Positions 1 to 7,047 of a DNA stretch of 22,694 nt are shown piece by piece (the first letter of the stretch is position 1; each line of letters begins with the position of its first letter). Source of the DNA: Caulobacteraceae bacterium (GTDB lineage: Bacteria > Pseudomonadota > Alphaproteobacteria > Caulobacterales > Caulobacteraceae); NCBI GenBank assembly GCA_947479185.1, contig CANJYY010000004.1, forward strand, positions 1-22,694. The letters are read 5' to 3'. The notes under the pieces are model-generated. The model had not been told where the DNA came from and made no database searches. It saw only the letters and a program-made list of their open reading frames with translations. A program made the translations under genes and the position numbers.

Positions 1-4
1 GCCA

Positions 5-22
5 CCTCCCCCAGAGGGGAGG
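5..22. terminator. Perfect hairpin downstream of the GST-like gene
   Basis: A 7-bp perfect stem (CCTCCCC / GGGGAGG) with a CAGA loop lies 42 nt beyond the stop of the minus-strand GST-like gene. There is no T-run on either side, so it is not a classical intrinsic terminator. It may be a transcript-end stabiliser or part of a dispersed C-rich intergenic repeat cut by the window edge. Confidence 0.3.
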
Positions 23-64
23 ATAAGAGACGATCGCCGTCAGAACCTCGATGGCCTGTCGCCC

Positions 65-1231
65 CTAGCGCGCGGCGCCGTCGTGGGATGTCGGCCTGCC
101 CCGCTTCGGCGCGGCGCCGGGTGACCAGGCCGTCTCCGGCGTCAGGAACGGCAGACGGCCTTGCGGGTCGAAGCCGATGTCCGGCGCCGTGAACCGCCAC
201 AGCGGCGTCCAGGCCCCCGCCGCCTCCAGCCGCGCCCGCACCGCCGTCGCCGCGTCGGGGGGCAACGCCGTGAACGCCGTCTGCAACGCCTTCAGACAAT
301 GGACCCGGTTGAGATTGACCGGCAGCCGCCAGTCGACGCCCTGCAGGGTCGCCGCGAATGTCGCCTGGCCCGCCGCAGCGGCCTCGGCGTTGGCCGCGAG
401 GTACGGCAGATAGCCGGTCGCCATCTCCCCGAGGAAGGGCTGCCAGTCGTCAGGGATGACCTCGAGCAGCGCGCGCCCCGTCATCCTAGACGCCTTCGCG
501 TTCCACATCCGCGCCACCCATTCGAACACCGCCGGCGCCGTGTCGCGCATGATCCGCGCGGGCGTCGGGTCGAGGCTGAAATGGCGGAACATCGAACCCA
601 TGAAGCCGACGTCGGCGAGGCTCGGCCGGTCACCGAGCAGGAAGGGCCGCGTGGCGAGGATCGCCTCCAGCGCGGCGAGAGTCCGGCGGTAGAGATCTTC
701 GACCGCGTCGCGCGTGGCCGGGGTGATGCCGTCGCCGCGCACATATTTGCGCTGCTGCCGGGCGATGATCACCGCCGTGCGCAGGGCCAGCGGCCCGGGA
801 ACGTCGCGCAGCATCTCCGCGGCGATACGCCGGCCCATCAGGGCCGTATCGGGCTGGAAGCTCCAGCGGTAGTGCAGCGCCGGGCGCCACAGCCACTCGT
901 CGGCATAGTCTTCCAGCAGCAGACTGAAGAAGCGCAGGACCGGATCGCGCGGCGTGACCTCTGGACCGGCGCGGCCCGCCTCGATCCAGCCGATGATCGC
1001 CGTGGTGTCGGTCATCCAGCGACCGTCGACCAGTTCGACCGCCGGCATCTGGGCCATGCCGGTGGCCCTGGCCGCGCGGCGCAGGCCGGCCGTATCCATG
1101 TCGACAAAGTCGAACGGCAGCTCGCAGTAACGCAGGTAGGCCTGCAGCTTGCCGGTGAAATAGGACAGGTCGAGCCCGTGCACCCGTATCCCGGCGAGGG
1201 CGGCCAGATCCGGATGCGCAGGCCGGCTCAC
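65..1231 (-). CDS. Glutathione S-transferase-like protein with long C-terminal extension
   Basis: Predicted 388-aa cytoplasmic protein. Residues about 14-85 look like the thioredoxin-fold GST N-domain, with a Y-F-T-G-K-L segment at 24-29 and the cis-proline motif QMPAVEL at 61-67. Residues about 95-250 form the helical C-domain, with the typical DRPSLADVGF stretch at 201-210. The last 140 residues, with a Pro/Gly-rich tail, have no counterpart in ordinary GSTs of 200-230 aa. The frame stays open far upstream, but I chose the GTG at 1231 because it overlaps the sulfatase stop as GTGA, the usual sign of translational coupling; upstream translation is low-complexity and antisense to nothing sensible. 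The substrate is unknown. GSTs of this type can conjugate glutathione, isomerise, or bind ligands without catalysis. Fold assignment is fairly secure; catalytic activity is not shown. Confidence 0.82.
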   Translation of the reverse strand: MSRPAHPDLAALAGIRVHGLDLSYFTGKLQAYLRYCELPFDFVDMDTAGLRRAARATGMAQMPAVELVDGRWMTDTTAIIGWIEAGRAGPEVTPRDPVLRFFSLLLEDYADEWLWRPALHYRWSFQPDTALMGRRIAAEMLRDVPGPLALRTAVIIARQQRKYVRGDGITPATRDAVEDLYRRTLAALEAILATRPFLLGDRPSLADVGFMGSMFRHFSLDPTPARIMRDTAPAVFEWVARMWNAKASRMTGRALLEVIPDDWQPFLGEMATGYLPYLAANAEAAAAGQATFAATLQGVDWRLPVNLNRVHCLKALQTAFTALPPDAATAVRARLEAAGAWTPLWRFTAPDIGFDPQGRLPFLTPETAWSPGAAPKRGRPTSHDGAAR

Positions 1232-3432
1232 TTCGCCTTGCCGCCCATCACCCGCAGGCCCAGCAGCGTAATGCCGATCAGCACCGCCTCGACGACCATC
1301 GGCGGGATCAGGATCTGGCCGCCCTGGGTCAGGACCAGGTTCAGCACCCGGCCGGTCAGGGCGATCGACAGCAGCAGCAGCACGGGCTTCAGCCATTTGG
1401 CGTCGTTGCGGATGGCCGCCAGCAGCAGCATCACGCCCGAGGCGCCGAAGAAGCCGGCCATGTCGGCTCGCAGCGTGCCGAGGCCCGCGGCCCCGTCGGC
1501 CATCAGCCCCATGGTCGCGCCGACCTTGTCGGGCGCCATCCAGAACCGGCTGGCCAGCAACAGGGCCAGCAGGCCGACCAGGCCGATCAGGCCCCGCGTC
1601 AATGTTCGAGCCACAGGCCCCTCCCCTTTGGTTTCCCGCCACCGGGCGTAGCGCCAGGCCGCGAATGCAATGAGCCCGAACACCACCAGCAGGCCCGCCG
1701 TCAGCGGCAGGGCGAACGTCTCGGCGATGCGCAGGAAGATGTCCTTGGCGACCTCCCTGTCGGGCGCGTAGCCCGGCGGGACCTCGGCCACGCCGACACG
1801 CGCCGCCCAGGCGCGATAGTCGGCCAGCAATTCGGCGGCCTTGCCCGGCTGGGCGGCGCTGAGGTCGTGCGTCTCGCCCGGATCGCGGACGATATCGTAG
1901 AGCCGCCAGCGCGGATCGCCCAGGCGGCCCGCGTTGCGCGTCAGTTTCAGGTCGCCCTTGAACAGGGCCGCATCGCCGGCCGCCTCAAGGCCGATCGGCG
2001 CGTCCGGCGCATGCGCGGTCCGGGCCACGCCCGTCAGCACGCCGCGCAGGCTGGCGCCCTCGATCGGCGCGGCCGGCGGCGGGGCGGCCGGGACGCCGGC
2101 ATAGTCGAGCAGGGTCGGGGTGATGTCGCTGATCAGCGAGAAGGCGTGGCTGGTCGCCGCCTTGCGCACGCCGGGACCGGAGATGATCAGCGGCACGCGG
2201 GTGCCGCCTTCCGACGCATAGAACTTGAACAGACCCATCGGCGCGGCCGCCGCGCTGGCCCAGCCCGGGCCGATGGCCGTGTAGGTTCCCTTGCCGCCCA
2301 GGCCCTTCAGGCCCCAGGAATAGCCGACGCTCTTCATCCAGAGCTTGAAAACCGGCTCCACGATCGGGTCGCCCGCCTCCGGCCCGTTGTCGGAGACGAC
2401 CACGAACAGGGTGTTGTCATACTGTCCGGACGCCTTGAGGTGGGCGACCAGCCGGCCGAGATGCGCGTCCATCGACTCCAGCATGCCGGCGTTGACCGCC
2501 ATGCGTTTGGCCGCCAGCTGCTGCTCGGCCGGAGTCAGACTGTTCCAGGCCTTCACGTTCATCGGCATGGGGGCCAGCGGCGTTCCGGCCGGGATCAGCC
2601 CCGCGCGGATGGCCCCCTCGTAGCGGCGCTGGCGCTGGACCTGCCAGCCCTCGGCATAGCGGCCCTCGTACTTGCGGACATAGTCGTCCGGCGCCTGGAC
2701 CGGAATGTGGATCGCCAGGAACGGCAGGTAGACGAAGAACGGCCGGCCGTCGTCCGGCTTGGACTCGACGTAGCGGATGATGGTGTCGACGAGGAACCGC
2801 GACGAATAGTAGTCCTTCGGCAGGGTCGCCCGCTTGCCGTCCTCGAACCAGTCGGCCTGCTTGTAGATCGGGAAATAGGGTCGCTGTTCCCAGTTGTCCG
2901 AGCCGGTGGCGTCCATCGCGAACGAGCGCTCGAACCCGCGGTCGACCGGCAGGTCGCCGGGCCCGTGCCCCAGGTGCCACTTGCCGGCCATGTAGGTGTG
3001 ATAGCCGCCCGCCTGCAGGCGGCTGGCCAGGGTGACGACATTGGCCGGCAGGCGGCCCTGGTAGGCCGGGTCGCGACGGTGCTCCGGCGGCGTCGATTCC
3101 GGCAGGTTGGCGACGCCGGCGGTGTGGCTGTCGACGCCGGTCAGCAGCATCGCCCGCGACGGGGCGCACATCGGCGTGGCGTGGAAGTTGGCGAACCGCA
3201 CCCCGGTGCGGGCCAGGCCGTCGATGGTCGGGGTGTCGATCTCGCTGCCGTAGGCGCCGAAGTCGGTGTAGCCGGCGTCGTCGACGACGATGACCACGAT
3301 GTTCGGGGCCTTCACCGGAAGGGGGGCTGCGGCGCTCGGCCCGAAAGCCAGCGCCAGCAGCCCCGCGGCCATTACCCCGACGAGGCGAAGGCCGGCGCGA
3401 TATCCCGTCGCTCCCGCCCGCATCCCCGTCAT
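1228..3432 (-). CDS. Type I sulfatase fused to a C-terminal multi-helix membrane domain
   Basis: 734-aa arylsulfatase-family hydrolase that should cleave sulfate esters outside the cytoplasm. An N-terminal hydrophobic segment (residues 14-36) ending in SAAA fits a signal peptide or anchor. Seen in order: metal-binding DD at 51-52; the formylglycine signature C-A-P-S-R at 89-93, where Cys89 would be oxidised; KWHLGH at 151-156; and the metal ligands in SDNG at 347-350. The soluble domain ends near 560. About five hydrophobic helices follow (573-595, 613-631, 655-674, 681-700, 708-727), of which the last four resemble the small DUF4345-type membrane family. ATG 3432 is preceded by GGGGGAG at good spacing. 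It lies 79 nt behind dctA and overlaps the GST-like gene. No sulfatase-maturation enzyme is visible here. Family certain; substrate unknown. Confidence 0.93.
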   Translation of the reverse strand: MTGMRAGATGYRAGLRLVGVMAAGLLALAFGPSAAAPLPVKAPNIVVIVVDDAGYTDFGAYGSEIDTPTIDGLARTGVRFANFHATPMCAPSRAMLLTGVDSHTAGVANLPESTPPEHRRDPAYQGRLPANVVTLASRLQAGGYHTYMAGKWHLGHGPGDLPVDRGFERSFAMDATGSDNWEQRPYFPIYKQADWFEDGKRATLPKDYYSSRFLVDTIIRYVESKPDDGRPFFVYLPFLAIHIPVQAPDDYVRKYEGRYAEGWQVQRQRRYEGAIRAGLIPAGTPLAPMPMNVKAWNSLTPAEQQLAAKRMAVNAGMLESMDAHLGRLVAHLKASGQYDNTLFVVVSDNGPEAGDPIVEPVFKLWMKSVGYSWGLKGLGGKGTYTAIGPGWASAAAAPMGLFKFYASEGGTRVPLIISGPGVRKAATSHAFSLISDITPTLLDYAGVPAAPPPAAPIEGASLRGVLTGVARTAHAPDAPIGLEAAGDAALFKGDLKLTRNAGRLGDPRWRLYDIVRDPGETHDLSAAQPGKAAELLADYRAWAARVGVAEVPPGYAPDREVAKDIFLRIAETFALPLTAGLLVVFGLIAFAAWRYARWRETKGEGPVARTLTRGLIGLVGLLALLLASRFWMAPDKVGATMGLMADGAAGLGTLRADMAGFFGASGVMLLLAAIRNDAKWLKPVLLLLSIALTGRVLNLVLTQGGQILIPPMVVEAVLIGITLLGLRVMGGKAK

Positions 3433-3491
3433 GGCCGCTCCCCCGTGACCCGCCCCCCGGCGGAGGACGATAATAGCACCGAGACTGCCAA

Positions 3492-3505
3492 TTACCAGCG
3501 GGTAA
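3492..3505. promoter_or_regulatory. Palindrome TTACC-N4-GGTAA in the dctA-sulfatase gap
   Basis: TTACC-AGCG-GGTAA is a dyad with two 5-bp arms, 7 nt past the dctA stop and about 60 nt before the sulfatase start. Its size fits a dimeric repressor of TetR or similar type. On the minus strand a TATTAT box follows it at 3471-3476, suggesting the sulfatase has its own regulated promoter. The regulator is unknown and I found no second copy in the window. Confidence 0.35.
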
Positions 3506-3511
3506 CTTTTC

Positions 3512-4822
3512 CTAGTCGGCCTCGGCCTCCGTCGCCAGGCCTGCCGCCAGCGGGTGCGCCTCGTGGACCAGAGGCCCGCGCGCCAGCTCGCGCGCCAGGG
3601 TGTCGCGGTCGAGCTCGCCTTCCCAGCGGGCCACCACCAGCGTCGCCACGCCGTTGCCGACGAGATTGGTCAGGGCGCGGCACTCGCTCATGAACCGGTC
3701 GATGCCGACGATCAGGGCCAGGGCGGTGATCGGGATGTCCGGCACGACCGCCAGGGTCGCGGCCAGGGTGATGAAGCCGGCCCCCGTGACGCCGCTGGCG
3801 CCCTTGGAGGTCAGCATGGCCACGCCGAGGATCGTGCCCAGCTGCCAGATGTCCAGGTGGGTGTTGGTCGCCTGGGCCAGGAACAGGGTGGCCAGGGTCA
3901 TGTAGATGTTGGTGCCATCAAGGTTGAAGCTGTAGCCGGTGGGAATGACCAGGCCGGTGACCGACTTCGAGGCGCCCAGCCGCTGCAGCTTCTCCATGAT
4001 CTGCGGCAGCACCGACTCCGAGGAACTGGTGCCGAGCACGATCAGCAGCTCCTCGCGGATGTAGCTGATGAACTTCAGGATCGAGAACCCGGCCAGCCGG
4101 GCGATCAGCCCCAGCACCACCAGCACGAAGATCAGGCTGGTGAGGTAGAAGGTTCCGATCAGGACGGCGAGATTGCCCAGCGCCGCGACGCCGTACTTGC
4201 CGATGGTGAAGCCCATGGCCCCGAAGGCCCCGACCGGCGCGAACCGCACGACGATGTGGATGATGCCGAAGAACACCCGGCCGATCTGGTCGAGGCTGTC
4301 GGCGACCCTGTCGCCGAACTCACCCAGCCGGGCGCAGGCGAAGCCGGTCAGGATGGCGATCAGCAGCACCTGCAGCAGTTCGCCGTCGGCCAGGGCGCTG
4401 AAGAAGGTGTCCGGGATCAGGTGCAGCAGCCAGGCGACCACGCCCTCGCCGTGCGCCGCCTTGGCCGCGTAGTCGGCGGCGACCGTCGGGTCGAGGGTGG
4501 CCGGATCAACGTTGAAGCCCTGCCCCGGCCTGACGATCAGGGCCACGGCCAGGCCGATCAGCAGGGCCAGGGTCGAGACCACCTCGAAATAGAGCAGCGT
4601 CTTGGCCCCGACCCGGCCGAAGGCCTTCAGGTCGCTCATCCGGGCGATGCCGCCGGCGACGGTGACGAAGATCACCGGCGCGATGACCAGCTTGATCAGC
4701 TTGATGAAGCCGTCGGCCAGCGGTTTCATCGCCACCCCGGTCGCCGGCCAGATGGCCCCGACGGCGATCCCGAGCGCGATGGCGATCAGGACCTGGACAT
4801 AGAGCAGCTTCAGATACCGCAT
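3512..4822 (-). CDS. dctA: C4-dicarboxylate:cation symporter DctA
   Basis: 436-aa inner-membrane carrier of the dicarboxylate/amino acid:cation symporter family, expected to import succinate, fumarate and malate. The N-terminus [17 protein letters not shown] is typical of DctA. The serine-rich hairpin loop motif GTSSSES is at 264-270, the substrate/cation-binding NLDGT at 300-304, and the C-terminal [16 protein letters not shown] at 378-393 followed by WEGELD at 400-405. Length matches the family. The frame is open up to 4978, but that extension reads antisense through the tRNA gene and yields the well-known artefact [22 protein letters not shown], so the true start is ATG 4822, with a G-rich ribosome site just upstream. 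No dctB/dctD sensor-regulator pair is visible nearby. The sulfatase and GST-like genes follow on the same strand. Confidence 0.95.
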   Translation of the reverse strand: MRYLKLLYVQVLIAIALGIAVGAIWPATGVAMKPLADGFIKLIKLVIAPVIFVTVAGGIARMSDLKAFGRVGAKTLLYFEVVSTLALLIGLAVALIVRPGQGFNVDPATLDPTVAADYAAKAAHGEGVVAWLLHLIPDTFFSALADGELLQVLLIAILTGFACARLGEFGDRVADSLDQIGRVFFGIIHIVVRFAPVGAFGAMGFTIGKYGVAALGNLAVLIGTFYLTSLIFVLVVLGLIARLAGFSILKFISYIREELLIVLGTSSSESVLPQIMEKLQRLGASKSVTGLVIPTGYSFNLDGTNIYMTLATLFLAQATNTHLDIWQLGTILGVAMLTSKGASGVTGAGFITLAATLAVVPDIPITALALIVGIDRFMSECRALTNLVGNGVATLVVARWEGELDRDTLARELARGPLVHEAHPLAAGLATEAEAD

Positions 4823-4890
4823 GCGCCCCCCGGCAAGCTTGGCGACGGGGTTCCGCTGACGCTCCCCGCACGCTATGACCGGCGCCGCGT

Positions 4891-4967
4891 GGCCCGGTAG
4901 CTCAGCAGGATAGAGCAGCGCTTTCCTAAAGCGAAGGTCGGGGGTTCGAGTCCCTCCCGGGCCGCCA
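4891..4967 (+). tRNA. tRNA-Arg (anticodon CCU)
   Basis: Complete 77-nt cloverleaf. The acceptor arms GGCCCGG (4891-4897) and CCGGGCC (4957-4963) pair perfectly. D stem is GCTC/GAGC. The anticodon loop TTCCTAA (4923-4929) carries CCT at 4925-4927, which reads AGG. T arm is GGGGG-TTCGAGT-CCCTC, discriminator G, and CCA is encoded. The anticodon stem GCGCT/AGCGA has one G:A mismatch at its top pair. A weak -10-like TATGAC lies at 4874-4879. It is divergent from dctA, and its 3' half has an inverted partial copy about 45 nt downstream. Confidence 0.96.
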
Positions 4968-4984
4968 CGCCAAGTCACGGGTTT

Positions 4985-5005
4985 CTATCAGTAATTTAGT
5001 GATAG
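4985..5005. repeat. Short AT-rich dyad between tRNA-Arg and the tRNA-like fragment
   Basis: CTATCA (4985-4990) and TGATAG (5000-5005) form an inverted repeat around a 9-nt AT-rich centre, conspicuous in this GC-rich region. It abuts the end of the tRNA-derived fragment. An AT-rich dyad joined to a tRNA 3' end resembles a tyrosine-recombinase attachment site, but no integrase is present, so this is only suggestive. Confidence 0.35.
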
Positions 5006-5032
5006 CGGGAGAGACTCGAACCCCGACCTTCG
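5006..5032 (-). repeat. Inverted, degenerate copy of a tRNA 3' half
   Basis: Read on the minus strand this matches the tRNA-Arg stretch 4932-4959 (end of the anticodon arm, variable loop, T arm and start of the acceptor) with one missing G and one C-to-T change. It has no acceptor 5' half, D arm, anticodon or CCA, so it is not a tRNA gene. It could be a relic of a second tRNA or of an element inserted at one. With the intact tRNA it forms a long inverted repeat that could also separate the converging tRNA and catabolic-operon transcripts. Confidence 0.6.
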
Positions 5033-5138
5033 AAACCGTCACGACATTTCCCTGATCTTCGCCCAAGCGCGGTTGCCCCTTGCCGGCTTTGGCGGGTCAG
5101 GGTCGGCGAATCCGCGGCCTCCACGGGCCAATCCAGCG

Positions 5139-6374
5139 CTAGGTCGAGAGGATTGTGACGACGCAGGCGGCTTCTTCCACGCCCCAAAGCCCGCCACCGT
5201 TTTCGGCGATCGCCAGCCTTGCGCCGTCGACCTGTCGCGCGCCCGCCTGTCCCCGCAGCTGCTGGACCAGCTCGAAGATCTGCCCAAGGCCTGTCGCGCC
5301 GATGGGGTGGCCTTTGCTTTCCAGACCGCCGGAAGGATTGACCGGAATTCGGCCGCCGAGCGCGGTCTCTCCGCGCAGGGCGGCGGCTCCGCCCTCTCCG
5401 AACGGGACAAGGCCCAGGTTCTCGACCTGGATCACTTCACCCACGGCCGTAGCGTCATGCACCTCTGCGACACAGACATCCTCCGGACCCGCGGCCGCGG
5501 CCTCATAGGCCTTGAGGGCGGTGATGCGGCCGAGATGCCGTTGCAGGTCATCGGGCTCCCGATTGACCGACGATCCGAGGACACAGGCCCTGACCCGGAT
5601 TGCGGTTGACGCCGCCGCCAGCCGTCGCAGTCCCCGCTCCGTGCAGACCACCGTCGCAGCCGCGCCGTCGGAGATCGGCGCACACATCGGCAGGGTCAGC
5701 GGCCATACGATTCCGCGCGACGCCAGCACCTCGTCGACCGTGAACGCCCGCCGGAACTGGGAGCGGGGATTGGAGACCGAGTGCCCGTGGTTCTTGGCCG
5801 ACACAGCCGCGAACTCGAGGTCTGTCGACCCGTACAGCCGCATGTGCTGGCGGGCGAAGGCCGCATAGACGTCCATGAACACGCTGCGCCGCTCGGCCGG
5901 GAGCGGTAGCGCCGCCTCGTCCATCCCCCCGAGCTCAAGCAGGCGCTGCCTGCTCTCCGCTACGGCCGCGACATCCCAGCCCGCATCGAAAAGGGCGAAG
6001 GAACGCGCGCGGTCCGTCTGGATCATCTTCTCGGCGCCGACCGCCAGAACGATGTCCGCCGCCCCTGCCCGAAGATGATTGATCGCCCCGTGCAGGGCCG
6101 TCGACGCGCTGGCGCAGGCGTTTTCGACATTCACGATCGGAACGCCCTCAAACCCCAGGGGTCTGAGGGCGACCTGACCACGGATCATGTGCTGACCCTC
6201 AAGGGCGCCCTGGCCGGTGTTCGCGAACCAGACGCCCTCGATGGATGAGATGGCGCAATCTGCGTCGGCCAGAGCGTCCGTGATCGCCGCGGCGGCGAGA
6301 TCACGGACGCTCTTGCCGGGATGCTCGCCGAAGACGGTCATCCCGACACCGGCGATGAACACCTCGATGGTCAA
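5139..6374 (-). CDS. SCP2-type thiolase / acetyl-CoA acetyltransferase-like protein
   Basis: 411-aa thiolase-fold protein. The nucleophilic cysteine is in NACASAS (Cys87), EVHDA gives His306 and SKGHPIGATG gives His356. The second cysteine of classical thiolases (CxG near the end) is absent: the motif is ENGGGLWG at 391-398. That pattern is typical of SCP2/lipid-transfer-type thiolases and steroid side-chain aldolase-like proteins, so the gene may perform thiolysis or a retro-aldol step on a bulky acyl-CoA. The start is TTG at 6374, 3 nt after the preceding stop. The start fits because MTIEVFIAGVGMTVFG matches the family N-terminus, and AAGGTG lies upstream. It is the last gene of the TonB-receptor operon. 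The small DUF35/OB-fold partner usually adjacent to such thiolases is not in the window. Confidence 0.88.
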   Translation of the reverse strand: MTIEVFIAGVGMTVFGEHPGKSVRDLAAAAITDALADADCAISSIEGVWFANTGQGALEGQHMIRGQVALRPLGFEGVPIVNVENACASASTALHGAINHLRAGAADIVLAVGAEKMIQTDRARSFALFDAGWDVAAVAESRQRLLELGGMDEAALPLPAERRSVFMDVYAAFARQHMRLYGSTDLEFAAVSAKNHGHSVSNPRSQFRRAFTVDEVLASRGIVWPLTLPMCAPISDGAAATVVCTERGLRRLAAASTAIRVRACVLGSSVNREPDDLQRHLGRITALKAYEAAAAGPEDVCVAEVHDATAVGEVIQVENLGLVPFGEGGAAALRGETALGGRIPVNPSGGLESKGHPIGATGLGQIFELVQQLRGQAGARQVDGARLAIAENGGGLWGVEEAACVVTILST

Positions 6375-6377
6375 GCG

Positions 6378-7028
6378 CTAGAGCACCTTGTCGAGGGCGT
6401 AGAAGGCCGCCCAAAGGTCCGGCATCGGATCGCGGGTCTCAACGGAGCCGAGGAGATTGAAGCCGACGTAGACCGGGTCATTCGGATGACGTGCGCCGCG
6501 TCCGGACTGGTTGGCGGCGTCGCGTGCCTCCACGCCAGAGAACTGGTCCATGATGGCGCGCATGTCCTTGGTGCGGACAAGGCGATCCATGTCGGAGGCA
6601 ATGGTCCGACAGAGGATTTTCCACACGCCGTCGCGCTTTTCGAAGATATCGATGTAACGGCCCTGGTGCCAGTAATCGAGAAACCCGTCGCCGTCCGGCT
6701 GGCGGAGCCGGTGCACGACCGACCATTGGGATTCGCAGAAGGCCTGGGAGCCCTTCAGATCGATGATGGTGTTGGTGATCGCATGGATGCTGGCCTCGAT
6801 CTGCCGCAGGACCGGGATCACATAGTCGCAGAAGGCATGCGCATTGCCGCTGAAGAAGCCGTGGTCATCGTGACCATCAGGCCAGTAGCAGGCCTTGAAG
6901 GCGTCCAGATCGCAACGGTCAGCGGCCCGGCAGTAGCGGTGGATCGCGTCCCGGATGGCATCCTTGTCGCGCAGGACGCCCAGCTCAGATTCGAGGATCG
7001 CGAGACGATCTTCCGTGGTGGTGGCCAT
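6378..7028 (-). CDS. SnoaL_4/NTF2-like protein, possible dehydratase
   Basis: 216-aa protein of the NTF2/SnoaL-like alpha+beta cone fold, domain about residues 18-150, with the recurrent stretch CYWPDGHDDHG at 47-57. Family members include small dehydratases, isomerases and ring-hydroxylating-dioxygenase beta-like proteins. Y32 and D37 (five apart), H82 and R141 sit where I recall the catalytic Tyr, Asp, His and Arg of bile acid 7alpha-dehydratase BaiE; this comparison is from memory. If correct, the protein would dehydrate a hydroxylated substrate. The ATG at 7028 follows a purine-rich GGGGAAAAAGAGA ribosome site. It lies 19 nt behind the FAH-family gene and 3 nt ahead of the thiolase, so it is firmly in the operon. 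Confidence 0.82.
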   Translation of the reverse strand: MATTTEDRLAILESELGVLRDKDAIRDAIHRYCRAADRCDLDAFKACYWPDGHDDHGFFSGNAHAFCDYVIPVLRQIEASIHAITNTIIDLKGSQAFCESQWSVVHRLRQPDGDGFLDYWHQGRYIDIFEKRDGVWKILCRTIASDMDRLVRTKDMRAIMDQFSGVEARDAANQSGRGARHPNDPVYVGFNLLGSVETRDPMPDLWAAFYALDKVL

Positions 7029-7047
7029 TCTCTTTTTCCCCGATCAA

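Noticed and set aside
1867..4900. Two long plus-strand frames (608 and 448 codons) opposite the sulfatase and dctA
   Set aside because: Low-complexity Arg/Gly/Asp-rich translations antisense to clearly recognisable genes.
5006..5032. A second tRNA gene
   Set aside because: Only a T-arm/variable-loop segment is present, with a mismatch in the stem and no anticodon or acceptor 5' strand.
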